From NCBI RefSeq assembly GCF_021155775.2, contig NC_060237.1, positions 17,320,970 to 17,384,969 on the forward strand: 64,000 nt of DNA, given 5' to 3'. Of the stretch, positions 24,965 to 37,686 are shown piece after piece (the first letter of the stretch is position 1; every line of letters starts with the position of its first letter). Below the pieces are notes generated by a model that worked only from the letters and a program-made list of their open reading frames with translations, had not been told where the DNA came from and did not search any database. Position numbers and translations under genes: made by a program. Origin of the DNA: Neodiprion pinetum. Taxonomy: Eukaryota > Arthropoda > Insecta > Hymenoptera > Diprionidae.

Positions 24965-24989
24965 CCACCTCCTCCTCCTCCTCCTCCTC
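24965..24989. repeat. (CTC)n microsatellite
   Basis: An eight-unit CTC run in gro intron 4. Confidence 0.85.
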
Positions 24990-27900
24990 AGAGCTTACTC
25001 CGCGCGGAGATAGGAGAGGAACCTGCGGTTTTTCCGTCTAATTTCAAAAGCTTTCGCGGTATACGGCTTCGTGTATATTATTATTACCTTTCCTCATCCC
25101 GTCAACAGGCTTGTCTATTTCCGAGCTCGTCTTAAGCTGAGTAAACAGACGGAAAGTTATACTGAATACGTATCGCCTACCGACAGACGAGCGTAAAGTC
25201 TCTAACCATTTCCTCCGCACCTTACGTCGTCCAACAGTTCGTACTCGGAACGCGAAATCTGTGTCACGTTTAGATACGGGTTTAGCACAGCTCTCGTAGA
25301 GTTTTCATTGTCAAATTTTCAGCTCACTATTGCCCGTTTTACTAGATACGAAATCGAGCCAGTTTTGTCTCGGTATGCATTTTATACTCGTTATTGCGAA
25401 AAGTATTTTCTATTGATACACGATGTTACGTTACTCAAAGTTATTTGAATAGACACGCCAAGCTGGCCGAAATCGTGGAAAGTCATTTAATTTTACTCGA
25501 AGTCACATGAAGCAACTGGAGAATTTCAAGTAGTATTATAAGAGATATTTTCAATTAGCTACGTCACTTATTAAAGTGTTATAATCAGAAATTAAATACG
25601 AATCAATTGAGATAAAGACGAATAAAATTCACCGCAGAGCGGCAGGCAGCAAGAAACTCTTATAAATAACTTAAATAATAGTTGGCATCGGATCTGCGAC
25701 TGTGTGAAGTTTCTTCCAATTTTTCCAACAAATTTAACTTTATAGATAACGATCGATGTATAAAGATAATATTGAGTCGAATTAGACGAGCTGGAGACGT
25801 TAATTGACAATCGATTCGTGTAATTAGAACGACTGGTGTCAGGCTAATTGGCAACGTCGCTTTCGCGGAGTGATAATTAGAAGGATCTCTGTGCAAACGA
25901 GGTTTATAGGTGCCAAGAGATTCGGGGGCGCGCGTAGAGTAAATATAAAGACATTACTCCGCCTCTCTCTCTCTCTCTCGACTTGTCTAGGAAACCTGAT
26001 GAATCTATCCGTCTGCCTCTTCCTCTGCAGCGAATAATTCATATATCCAACGTCGACGATCAACTATTAAGGGAATAATCGAGTGCCAGGGATGTTCGGA
26101 GGGATGAATCATTAGTCAGTGTATGCCTGCGTTCAGCGCTGCCACACGGAGCGGAATATTCTCGTACCGAGTCAAATATTATTCTTATCCACCATTCCAC
26201 CCGCTTTCTTGTCTGTAAATACCGCTCTTCAATTAATATATATCTAAGGTTATTCTTCCCGTTCGTTTATAATCCGTGCAGCTCCGACTCCAGGAGAGGA
26301 AAATTACAGATAAGGTAGATGATCGAAACTGTTTTCTCGAAAGTGTGAGGCTAGACGAAAAATGAAAATATATCCAAAAAACAACTCACTGATTGTGAGA
26401 GATGCGATTGGAACTTGATTGAATTAAATTTTATGAAAAAAAAAATGACTCGAGTGAAAATCGTTAATAATTATGTAACTTTGTCATTAAGACCGAAAAA
26501 TATTTTCGACATGTACGTAAAATTAAAGACTGACATCCTAGAAAAAAGGTTTCCATGAGGGGAGAAAAAAAAAAAAAAAAAACTACTAACGCAGTTACAC
26601 TGTTTCAAATTGGGCCAAAGGGTTCATAAGAATATACTTAGCTCAAATCTAACAATAAGAAGTGCCTAACAGCATGTGAGTCTAGTCCGTTTTAATTTTG
26701 TGCAAAAAGAAGTTTACTAGTTGTTGCTTTGCGAAATTTTACGGCAAAATCTATAATGATTGGACCTTTTATTAATATATTCGACTTCAATACGTATGTG
26801 TATATATAATATTGTTTTAATTCGAAAGAATCTGACTGTACATCGGTATTCGGAAAGGGTAACAAGGTGCAGGATTGACTTGAATCTGTCGCAAACCACC
26901 AAAGAGCGAAACAGCGGCTTTTACCCGCAGGCCAAGAGTAAACAAGTTCTATACATATACATATACATATACATTCGTGAACCGGTACGGTTTATACGAT
27001 TTCATCCCTTCCAACAAACTCCAATCAGTCGCCTACCCCTCTGCACTTATCAATATAGATGCGAGATCCATGCCGAGTAAACTTTGTCCCTTCCCGCCAC
27101 TCGCTTCACAATCAGACGGTATAATGTAAACGTATATAATGTACAGGGAACGCCGAGTGTCGGTTTGCCTAGCGAAAGCTTAATATCCAGCTTGAGCAGG
27201 ATGTAGAATCCTGCACGAATGCATTGTGGTGGCGGGTATGTGTGCCTATAATGGGGGGGAGGACATCTTCTTGAACAGATAGAGCTTCGGTTTCTCCGCC
27301 CGCACCCTTTGCCGCTCCGCGGATGTGTATCGCCAATATTGACCGAAGAAGCCGTCGCCATCTCGACTCGACAAACCTCGACTCCGTTCGCCTCGCGTCT
27401 TCCTTTCACCCAGCCACCCTCGCCCCGTCGTCCAACAACCACCTCCTTCCCTTCCCTTTCCTTCCCATGACTGCGTCCTCTTCAGGGTTTCATCCCACTG
27501 GCGGGACAAGGACTATTTGACTTCACCTGTTCAAACACAGTCGGCACACATGTCTTTCTTCCCTTTTCGAACCCCCCCTGGCGGTCTTCTCGTACAGAGG
27601 GATCTGTCGGCGATGTGCAAAATCCGAGATTGAGACTTCTAATAAGAATCTTATAACGTCAACTCGTCGATTGTTTTTCTAGTCGGTAAGATTGACTGGT
27701 ATATTGTCTCTGTAAGATTTCGGAAATTAGTCAAGTTTTGTAGGTTATTGGCGCGGATCTCTTTGCATCAATATTCATCATTTCATCATTTTAAAAAGTC
27801 AAACGGACACGTTGTACCGAAACGTTTAATGATTCAATTGCAATCGTTTAGTTTTCAAACTAAAATCTAAATCCATTAAGTAACAAAATTTCAATGTTAA

Positions 27901-29113
27901 ATAAAAATTCACACCCCACAAAGTTGAAATATCTGAGCAAGTCGTTAAAAATGAGTAATTAAAAACGTTATGTCTGACGCAGGGAAAGCCTGCAAGAATT
28001 TCCTTCTTTTTTTTTTTTTTTTTTTTACTGTATCTCGCGCTGGTTCATTAATTAACGCGTTACGCGATTCCACTCTCACATTCGTCTGAGGAATAAAGCA
28101 ACCGTGTACGTATACGCGTAACCAAACACCGTACACATACATACGCACAATACGCGGAGGGAAAAATAAAGAAGGGAAAGCACTAGCGGCGCTACCATTT
28201 TTTACGCCACTTGACCATCACCGCGTACACGTGGGAGGGGGGGGGGGGGGTTCAGCCTCGTTGCCTTTACCTATATCTAGATATACGTTAATACATCACG
28301 TCCCCGTTGTCTCGGGGGGATAACGCTAACACAGTCCCTGGACACTTTCGCAGCTGCTAAAAGGGCGTGTCTGACATTTTACGACTTTGCCGAGTATCCA
28401 CACTTATTTTAACGCCACGCCTGATCGCGTGTCCCCAACTAATCGCCACTCGAATCGACGTCCTTTCGATCTTGCACACGGCCTGTATACCCTGATACCT
28501 TGTATAATATATCGATACGGTTAGGTATGCTACCACGACCCATATCCGCAGAATCAGGAACATAAGTTGCGCACATAATAACGTGTTATATTCGTACTTG
28601 AGAACAGACGTGAGCGATAAATCAAATCGCTCTTCAGCTTCGGAAACTGTAAGATGAGATGCGGGAACTTGTACGGAGTGACAAGTGGAAATAAAAATTA
28701 TACGTCGATATCAGCGGTAGCGTACTGATTGTGTGAGAGAGAAGTTTACTCAGGTGATATTGATCAATGAGTTTGCATAAGAGACCACTTCGAGTCAGAG
28801 TAACGGATCGTACGGCAAATTTGAGAAACGATCGTACCAATTAGAAACCATCATTTGAAATATAATTACCAATCGTAGCTATGTAATTATACTCGACGAA
28901 ACAGCCGAGGAAATCGATGATTGTATGATATGTTCTGTAGGAAATCTATTACACTGTTATGTATATTATATCTACAAGCTTGGCGAACATGCCTCTTGGC
29001 ATTCTTGACACTAACGAAGAATGATTTCTTCTATTAGGAAAGATACAAGACACTCTAATCCAGAACTTTGGTCACTATCCGAAACGGTCGTTGCCTGCTA
29101 TAAAATATATCAC

Positions 29114-29322
29114 GAGGTTGAAGTTTGTAACGTTACTTTAACGTTGCACGTTTAGAAAAATCGTTACTTCGCAACCTCGGGATTGTTTGAAATTCGGCTA
29201 GTAAATCATAACAAAGAAAACATGTTAATATTTTGAACCGCCAACTCTTTGAAAGTTGTTCTAAAATTGTACATCGATTTATTCCACGATGTTTCGTTAC
29301 GTTAAAATTACCAACATCGACA
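29114..29322. mobile_element. foldback repeat, family B
   Basis: The outer arms pair: GTTGAAGTTTGTAACGTTAC against the complement of GTTACGTTAAAATTACCAAC. A related arm structure occurs at 46273-46479, and partial relatives near 9119-9175 and 17268-17448. Confidence 0.5.
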
Positions 29323-30619
29323 TGGCAATGCATCGAATATTCCGTTGGATATCCACCCGTTACATAGCCATGGTTAAGAATTTTGTGTAAACTGAGGTGA
29401 AAGTTTCGTAGGGTAATTTCTGTATCTGTATTTACATTTCTAGTATAGTACAGTACGGTATAGTACAGTACAGTAAATGTGGGCGCTTATAGAAACTGGT
29501 CTACGAGGCTCTAGGATCTTCCGGCTTATCGATCATCCGGGGAGAAGAGAGGAGGAGTACAAGGGGAAGGATGACTTGCGGCGAGTAAATATTTGCCCAG
29601 ATATCACTCTCCGCGTTTATCTCTTTAATGCGCTCTGCAAACAAGCCACTAAGTCTCGAGTGCGACACTCCGACCCCCGTACTAATAATAACAACAACCA
29701 GAAGGCGCGGGTCCCCGAGGTGCAGATTAACCGTTTCTTCTTGCCAGCTTCCTGGCCCGTTTTTCTCGTCAAAACAAAGGCTCGGTATATAGGTACGAGA
29801 AATGCTGAGGGAGAGAAAGAGAGAGAGAGACAAAAATTGATATCTGCTTAGCTTGGAAACAAGCCAAGCTACACGCGATATGTTGACTCCCTCCACCATC
29901 ATAGGCGAATCCCTTGTACAAACTCGAGGAATTTATTGATATTCATCACGAGAATACTTTCGGAATTTGAGGAAGACCGAATTCTCGAATTTAATAAAAC
30001 TCGGTAAACATCGACTGAACTGACCAGGTGCTGCCTTTGATCGACGCTTTAAAATTCAAACCGGAATTAATTGGCGACGGTAAACGTTTGATGTTGCGAC
30101 TTGATTTGTTCTATCGGCGGTGTATCGATTCCCACGCGGAGAATCGAATCACGAAGTCACGAGTAAAAAAAAGCCCGTGACTAATGAACTCTCCTCGAGA
30201 CAACGTCCGCCGATTCGTTCCGCAGTTGGTTCGATGATATTGTAAGAAGGATTAAGATTACAAAGCGTCGGATCGACTGATTGATTCGATCGTATAACCC
30301 TTATCTCTAATGTAGACTTCTACACCAGACGCGGATAAGTCGAGAAAAGCCTGTCCTCGATAAAATCAAAGCTGCCGATGATCTACAATATCCATACATG
30401 TATGATAATCCCAGAGATTGGATATGAGATCGATTCGATTCTCGCGCAATACCTCGTGTGAGAAAGCATTGCAATAATAATTTTAAATTAGAAATCAACA
30501 CGTCAGATACACGATTTGCAAACGATATAAAAAAATGTCTTGCACGTGTCAGATATGTAACTATTCTGTTGCTAAATATATAGTCGTAGAATAGTCGGAA
30601 AGACGGTGAGTTTTATATA

Positions 30620-30934
30620 CACTACGAATTGCTTACGACGGAATGGTGCGTCGACTGTTATCGTTTAATGCGCATGCGCTACAATTCGAGAGCAGTTGTT
30701 GGTCAGGACGACCAACCGTCATGAAGATAACCTCAAAAATTTTGACAGTGTCGTTGGAAGTTGTGTTCAACATCAACTGCTGTAAACATTTTTAAAGTTA
30801 CATGTATCACGACGAACTGTCGGCTAAATTTATGACGGTTGGTCCCCCTGAGAAGCAATTGCTCTCCGATCTTAGCGCATGCGCATTAAACTACAGCAGA
30901 CGACGGACCGTTCTATCGTCAATAATTCACACTG
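30620..30934. mobile_element. foldback MITE, family A copy 2 (CGCATGCG arms)
   Basis: The inverted arms carry TTTAATGCGCATGCGCTA and AGCGCATGCGCATTAAA, and GACCAACCGTCAT against ATGACGGTTGGTC. It is longer than the other two copies because of extra central sequence. The right boundary is less clear than in copy 3. Confidence 0.68.
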
Positions 30935-31029
30935 TTCGTAGAGAAGAGGATGATACTTGGATGGCTAAAAAGTATCGAGTTGGCTGCACTGTAAACGCGA
31001 TTTGATGAGTATCGCAGGGTAGGCAACGC

Positions 31030-31460
31030 AAACGAACGTACGGTTTCAAGATGATGAGTCAGCAATAAAAGGCAGCAGACACTCGTCGGAACCAGCGGAC
31101 CTCTTCTCTCCATGGGGGGACACTTTTTCATCATCGCCCCCCTTCGCCTGCCTGAAGGAGTTACGTCATGCGGGATCCCTCGCTCTTTCCGGCCACTTGG
31201 TCTTATTAGGGGAAGCCAATCAACGGGACCGCGTCCGAATGAAGCGGGTGCGGGTTCCGTAATTCCGTACGGCCATGACAGCAGGGGACTTTCGTCTGAC
31301 GTATGGGGATAATTGGCGTGGGTGAAACGACCGCCAGTCAATGATAAATCGTGACTTTTAACGCCGACCTGAACCGCGTGAAAGGGGACACGCGATTATA
31401 GTTTCCTGAATTATACGGCCCTGTGACTCTCGCGCCATCGGGGCTCGGATTTAATATTAC
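31030..31460. promoter_or_regulatory. candidate intronic regulatory island (gro intron 4)
   Basis: A unique GC-rich block wedged between two foldback elements, with GTCAATGATAAATCGTGAC and GAATTATACGGCCC strings. No exon model fits it on either strand. Confidence 0.3.
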
Positions 31461-31502
31461 AGTACAGGATACGGGCTTAGGACGACCTACACCCATCCAG
31501 AT

Positions 31503-31620
31503 CAGGGTTGCAATTTTTTTAATGAAAAACTAATGCATTAACCATTACTTTTTCAATTCGTAATGGAAATAATTTCCATTACAACATTAAATTACTTTCA
31601 TTAAAAAATTTGCAACCCTG
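31503..31620. mobile_element. hAT-like MITE with 8-bp target duplication
   Basis: This 118-base element begins CAGGGTTGCAA and ends TTGCAACCCTG, with arms continuing through TTTTTTAATGAAA / TTTCATTAAAAAA. It is flanked by ATCCAGAT on the left and ATCCGGAT on the right (7 of 8 matching). An 8-base duplication and CAGGGTTG ends are typical of hAT elements. Confidence 0.78.
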
Positions 31621-32472
31621 ATCCGGATGATAACTATTTTTCAGCAATTATAATACACGAAGAAACACATCGCGAATTGGTTGCCTAACGAAATTCGGTC
31701 CAGGCTGCCCTTAATTAAAATTAATGCGGTGAATGTCTTTTTCAACTTTTTCACCTATTCGGTAACCAAACGAAATCAACACTGATCGAAATTACGAACA
31801 ATTACTACAGGGTTACCAGGTATAAACAGGTGAGTTAATGCTATTGTACCTACACCCATCTGTATACTCATTGAAATTTTTATGACAATATACAGAATTT
31901 CATTACCAACACGATGGTATAAGATTGCCTAGGTAAAATCGTTTAAGATTATTACCATTCGCTGCGATAGAGTAGAACGCAGCATAAGCTGCTGCTCGTG
32001 ACGAAGGTACATCAAAAAAGACAACCCTACTGCCGGGAATATCGAGAATAATTTTTTCAGACTTTTTCTACCCTCCCCGCAACCCTCCGAGTGTCTGAAA
32101 CGATGATATATTGACAATAATAGCAACATTTGTGAAAATTATGAAAAAAACATTACATAAATTCTGTGACCAAAAACCAAAAATATTCCGACTATAATTT
32201 AAATGGTCAGACTCTGGGGGTGCCGGGGAGGATATAAAAAATTTGAATAAAATCGCGGACCAAATCCAAGAGGGTGAGGGTCAGACCCTAGTTGAATTGA
32301 AGTAGAATGCTCCATATGTAAGTGAACAAAATGGGTTTAACTAGATATTATACTTAAAACGCATATTATAATTTACTAACTACATATCACACAATGTCTC
32401 TACATTATGGTATTCAGGATGGTATTCAGGAATAAATAATGGCTGATGAATCATTACGTAAACTATATTTAC

Positions 32473-32517
32473 CTGTTTGTGCATTTCCACGTTGAGTCCG
32501 TACGACATCTCGTAGTA
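32473..32517 (-). CDS. gro: groucho exon 4 (Q domain)
   Basis: This 45-nt exon, in phase 0 on both sides, encodes YYEMSYGLNVEMHKQ (residues 75-89), one of the most conserved blocks of Groucho/TLE proteins. The acceptor is GTGTTTCAG and the donor GTAAAT. It is joined to whichever exon 3 is used, giving the diagnostic HYVM-YYEMSYGLN junction. If both versions of exon 3 were skipped, this exon would be read out of frame and a TGA would appear early in exon 5. Confidence 0.97.
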
Positions 32518-35500
32518 CTGAAACACAAATTACAATTAATTATGCAAGCAAAGCTCCACCGGAGTCTCCAGTCAAATTGTGTCCATGCTGTAATCAATAT
32601 TCCCGTAAACATTCACCAAACTTGCCATTCAACATCATTGGCAAAATTGTTTTCCTTGAAAATGATTCTCTGGCAAAACTGATAGATGAAATTTTGAATC
32701 GTGTTTTGACATCGATTGACAAGATTCTAATTCGGTAAAAAAAATTATCTTCATTCAACGGGGGTAAATTATTTTCTCTTCCCTCGAGTTTTTCCGTTAT
32801 TTAAAAATTTAGGGACAATATGAAACCAATAAAAAAGGAAATAGTAAACAAGTGCACAAATCGACTGGAGACCAATGATAATATAGATTGGTAATTGATC
32901 GAAAGGTTTGTGATGGCGTGCGGGAAAAACATGCGTATTTATGCAAATATATATATAGGTATACATGCAATGTATACAAAGTATATACAATATTCAACCA
33001 CAGGCCGATCCTCGTAATTATCTCGTTTTCTTACATGTTTTACAACCGGAAATCTATACTTAGCAAAGATTCTCTGAATTATTAGGTAAGCTTTGGGTAT
33101 AAGCTGAATTACAAGAATATTTAACGTGTCAGATACGACATGAGAAAATTGTATTTTTGTCACACGTGCATGAAAAATGAGGCTTTGCGCAGCAGTTTAG
33201 CAGAACGAACGTAGCGAATTTCACCTCAGTGTCGTAAATAAAGTTTCGCGCATGCGCGGTCCACAATTGCTTCACTTTCGTCCCTAGGGCGAACAAATCG
33301 ACCACTCGTGTCCCGCAAAATTACCAAGCAAAGCCTCGCCACTTTTCATTCCCGTGTTACAAAAACTACCGTGTGTGACCCCGTGCCAAAAGTTGACGAT
33401 CGCAACTCGTCGCAAACTTCACAATATATACCGAGTTGTATACACAAAGATGACGTAATTTAAATCGTCAAATTCTGCTGCTAATGCCCTTATTCTGTGG
33501 GTTTTCCTTTTTTTTTTCTTCAATCAATTTATTACAAAATTTCTCAAAAGAAAAGAACTCGCACCGCAACGGAATACCCCCATTACGTATTAACCGCTTC
33601 AATAAACAAATGACGGGATTTCATCGACTTTCGCAGAACTCCGAGAACAGAATTATAGCCGGTTTGCGTTATTGCGGTCGCCTCGTAGTCAACTAACATC
33701 AACTTCATTTGCGTAAATTTCTGCGCTACTAGAATATAATATAACGTATGCTCGTATTCCGAAAGCCAATAAATACCAAACTTCCGGGTATTGAAGATTA
33801 ACCGTATGAAAAGGGATCGAATGGATCCGTCGATGTCTGTTGCAGCAGCGTAACTTTTATTCAGTTGTAAGAAATCAAATTGAATATCAAGAAACTCGAG
33901 CTTTTACTATAATCGAATGATGCGAAAGACCAGTTTAATGGATTCTGAACCGTTGGGTAGGGTGCGAACTATACCGATATTCGTTCTTCGATTACCAGCT
34001 TCGTCCTCCGATAATTATAAATATGTAATGACTAAAAATGTTTTCTCGTGTCAAACGAATATGTATCGTACAAGGAATTGTCGTTTCCGTTTTTTTTTTA
34101 CTTATTTTTTTACCCACAAGAGAATCCAGTACAAACAAATCTTTTTATACAATCTCGAGAAATTTTTCTATTTATTAGGCATTCAACGAAGAAAAGTTAC
34201 ATACTATCGGTATCGATATGAAAAGTTACTTGTACCTCACAAACGCGAGATGCTACCTGTGATTGAATGGAAATTATTGTTTGTCACCACGTGACGTCGA
34301 GGACGTCAATTCAACTGCGACGGATGGTTGAGCAATACAATGTTGTACAACTTGCGATTATCATCGATGAAAAATAATCGGAGCACAACGTTGTAATCAG
34401 ACAATTGAAAGGTTTTTTTTTTTCTTCAATTACCCATAATTCGCGCAGTGAATTGTACGACTAACCCCCCTCAAATCGACACAAAATAATTCAAAAACAA
34501 TTTTCGCAATTTTATAATACATTAATTCGAACTCACACCCTCTAAATCTGAACTTTTTTTCATTTAGTGTCGATTGATTCCGCCCGTTAACTTTCCCCGT
34601 TTCCTCTCGGTTACAGGTAAAACGTGATACGAAAGCTGCCAACCCACGTCGACAACGAATGACAAAGATTGAGATTTGAATACTTACAACTGCATCAATC
34701 ATCATCGCAGTTGAATTGGTCATTATAATAATACGATGCCGTGACTGGAGACATAAATCGTGATAACGGTAATCAGGACTTTGCTGCTAAATACTCCGCT
34801 ATGAGAACTATACGTATGCATAAACACTATAGGCGTATGTACGTTAGAAGAGAAGTGAGCGTTGCGTATTCGCATACGCGATACGTGATAAATTGTACGT
34901 ACACTGTATTTACGTGCACATGTGTGCATATGCATGTAGCATATACTTACTTGATTGATTTGATTTCATTGTCAGTTAAAAAAAAAAAACAAGCACACAA
35001 GAGCGCATAATTGATATTTTAAGAAACGATCACGTATCTGTAGTACCGTACCACCTATACTTTTAAACTATGTACGTTACCTGTTATTCAATTTATATAT
35101 CCCGGTCACGGACATTATATGATAACTTTTATAGATGTACACGATAATTATGAAAGCCAAGCCAAGCCATGCCGAGTGAGTGCGAGTGTAGTGGAGGAAT
35201 TCGATATTATGCCGGGTCAAATGCTCTCCGATCGCCTTTTCGCTCCCAAGTGCATGCGAAGTCACCACCTATACGTATGTGTATATATATATATATGTAC
35301 ATACATACTATGTGTAATACGATAAACCTATTAATCGATCTATACGATCCCCTGCCGTTTACAATAATAATCGCCGTGCGCATTGAAGAAGTATAATATA
35401 CTACACACATGCGAATATTTTGCGGTGATAATAAAATTTCCACGACGGTTTTCTGTCAGCAAGTTTGATAGTTAGCCGTATAAGATTAATCGTCTTGCAA

Positions 35501-36078
35501 ATTTTTTCACGATCACGAATCAGCTTCGCTAATAAATGATACTTTGTTACAAAGTGAAGCGATTCATGTGACGTGTATTCGTCGTCGATTGTTAAAAATT
35601 GAACCAACAAAATTTACATCGATAATGAAAAGAGACTTCGTGAAATTGAAAGAATTGACAAAGTTTTCTATGACTTTATAAAATACCACGACTCTCAGAT
35701 TTGGTAAATTGGGAAAGAAGCACTTCTTGTATGAAAACTTGACACCGTAGAAATTCGTCGAACTTAGGACCACCTGTTATTCAATCGTTATTAAGATCAT
35801 TCGAACAACAAAATTCGAGAGTGAAAACTGTCCTTTTCCGTTGAAAAAACACGACTGCCATTGTGAGATTTTTCGTTCGTGTCGCGTGCGACTTTTTTTC
35901 TGTTCAAATATTCTAACGGGTCATTTGAAATAAGAGACCCTTCGTACTCGAACAAAGGAAAAAAAAGTGTAGAATAAGAAGAATGACGAAACAAACTAAG
36001 AGCTGAGCAAAATAGAAAAAAACAAAACACGCCCCGGACAAATTAAATAATGTGATTTATTGATTGACAGTGTCTCAC
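32518..36078 (-). other. gro: groucho intron between exon 3b and exon 4
   Basis: This 3.6-kb intron is AT-rich. It includes an isolated CGCGCATGCGCGGTCC string near 33248 that recurs near 48376. No exon or clear mobile element was seen. Confidence 0.85.
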
Positions 36079-36142
36079 CATGACGTAGTGCCGCTGCATT
36101 TCTGTCTTCTCCTGAGCCAATTTCTCCAACTCCATTTTAATG
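36079..36142 (-). CDS. gro: groucho alternative exon 3b (Q domain)
   Basis: This second 64-nt exon has acceptor CTGTCCAG, donor GTGAGA and the same entry phase (2) and exit phase (0) as exon 3a. It encodes IKMELEKLAQEKTE then MQRHYVM, 14 of 21 residues identical to 3a. EKTEMQRHYVM is the canonical Groucho/TLE form, so this exon looks like the ancestral or default version at its C-terminal half, while IKMEL departs from the usual LKLEC. The last 12 coding bases (CACTACGTCATG) and the GTGAG donor are identical in both exons, as expected of a tandem exon duplication. Mutually exclusive use is inferred from frame; no transcript data are available here. Confidence 0.95.
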
Positions 36143-36505
36143 CTGGACAGAACGAAAAATGCGGGAAAACGTGCGTATTAGTACAGTTAAGTTAACAAAA
36201 AATCATTCAAAGGCAAGGCGTCAATTCGCCGCATAAATCAACATTATCAGGTGATATTATTTTTGTTCTGCCTTCGAGCCATCGTATTTCAGAGACGTTG
36301 TATTTTACAGGTTCGAGGGTTAGAGTGCAGAGGTCGAACGGATCTACATATATTATTAGGCGGAGTACCAAACCTGACGTGTGGTATCAAACGACGAATT
36401 AGAATAAACGAAAAAGAATTAACAATGGTAAATAAGAAATATAATATGCTGGTACGCATGTACATAGTATAATTTATACACACGTGTAGGTGCCGTTATT
36501 AAAAG

Positions 36506-36520
36506 GATAATAATAATAAC

Positions 36521-36558
<38 letters not shown>

Positions 36559-36586
36559 TGACAATGATGACGATGATAATAATAAG
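36506..36586. repeat. (AAT)n/(GAT)n microsatellite between gro exons 3a and 3b
   Basis: A long AAT run that degrades into GATGAC-type units, inside the spacer of the alternative exon pair. Length variation could alter RNA folding there (inference). Confidence 0.9.
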
Positions 36587-36664
36587 CAGCAGGATTAGGG
36601 TAAGTACAAAAGTACCTGTTCCTAAAAAGCTCATTCAAACACTGGTTAGTGGGCCAAAACACAC

Positions 36665-36877
36665 GCGGCTGAAGCTAGCAGCCAAAATTAGCAGCCAAAC
36701 GTTCTAATATTCATTCGCATAGGGTAATGAAGTGAAAAAAGACAAAATTTTGTTAAACACCTCGAAGCCCCGATACTTTTATGGAATTATGAGGATAAAA
36801 TCGAAGTGCATTTTTTTCTATTTCCAAGAAGTTTAACACGTTTGGCCGCTAACTCTGGCTGCTAACTTCAGACTCGT
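36665..36877. mobile_element. foldback element with 11-bp flanking duplication
   Basis: The 213-base element is flanked on both sides by the perfect direct repeat CCAAAACACAC (36654-36664 and 36878-36888). Its arms pair over about 43 bases: GCTGAAGCTAGCAGCC and AGCAGCCAAACG against the complements of GGCTGCTAACTTCAG and CGTTTGGCCGCT. A 9-11-base duplication with long inverted ends is characteristic of Mutator-like elements. It sits between the mutually exclusive gro exons. Confidence 0.72.
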
Positions 36878-37686
36878 CCAAAACACACATGTGTGATATG
36901 ATCAAGGTATACACAATAGAGTTCTTCTTCTTATAAATGTAAATTTCAATCAAACCAGTGTACACAATAGACGAAAACACGAACATGCTGTAGCATGTGT
37001 GAAAACATTTTTTTCTCAACTGGACTGACATTTTGTTCGTCGGACTCTCGGATTTTTTACAAATATATTTGAAAGAATCGAAAGTATTATTGATATAAGA
37101 TTACAGTTTCATAATCGTTGAAAATTTGTAATCATGATTCACTTCGATAAGATTTCCAACTGTTTCGCGCAACGACTTAGTGAGTTTCTAAAAAATCGAA
37201 TTTGAGACAAAGAATAAAAACATATCAAAAATGATTGCGTGTGAAAAAAACTCGCGTAAAAAATTTCACACAGCTTTCGTCGCTCTGAAATCATAAAAAT
37301 AATCTGAGAGATCGACGAAAAGAGTATAATAAGTCCAGTCAACAAAGAAGACCTCGTGTCTGTGTTGCGTGTGATATGCGTAAGACTTTGACCAGCATAT
37401 CGCATAGCAAAAATCTCTGTAACGATATAATCATCAAATGTAATGAGGTATGCAAATGCGTGTATGCATATTGAATTGTATATATATACATACACGCGTA
37501 TATGTATACCAATGTCAAAATAATAAACACATGTATGCATTGGGAGATTTGTGTTAGATAGACGTTAGAGATACGTGGCAAGTAAATATGCGCATCCATA
37601 TAACACGATATATAACATAAATATGTACACATAGTATAGAGAATAAATGATAAAGCTTTGTTCGCTCAAATTCTCTGTCTCCTCAC

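Larger units (their letters stand above)
19439..32472 (-). other. gro: groucho intron 4
   Basis: This 13-kb intron has no supported exon. It contains GC-richer islands near 20200-20600 and 31030-31460, a long poly-G run (23092-23123), foldback elements at 24032-24198, 29114-29322, 30620-30934 and 31503-31620, and a (CTC)n tract (24965-24989). Several frames of 60-145 codons are open, but none has splice signals, a start context or a recognisable product. Confidence 0.85.
36143..37686 (-). other. gro: groucho intron between alternative exons 3a and 3b
   Basis: This 1544-base spacer separates the two mutually exclusive exons. It is far too long for exclusivity by steric hindrance of the spliceosome. 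It holds an (AAT)n microsatellite (36506-36586) and a foldback element flanked by an 11-base duplication (36654-36888). Confidence 0.88.
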
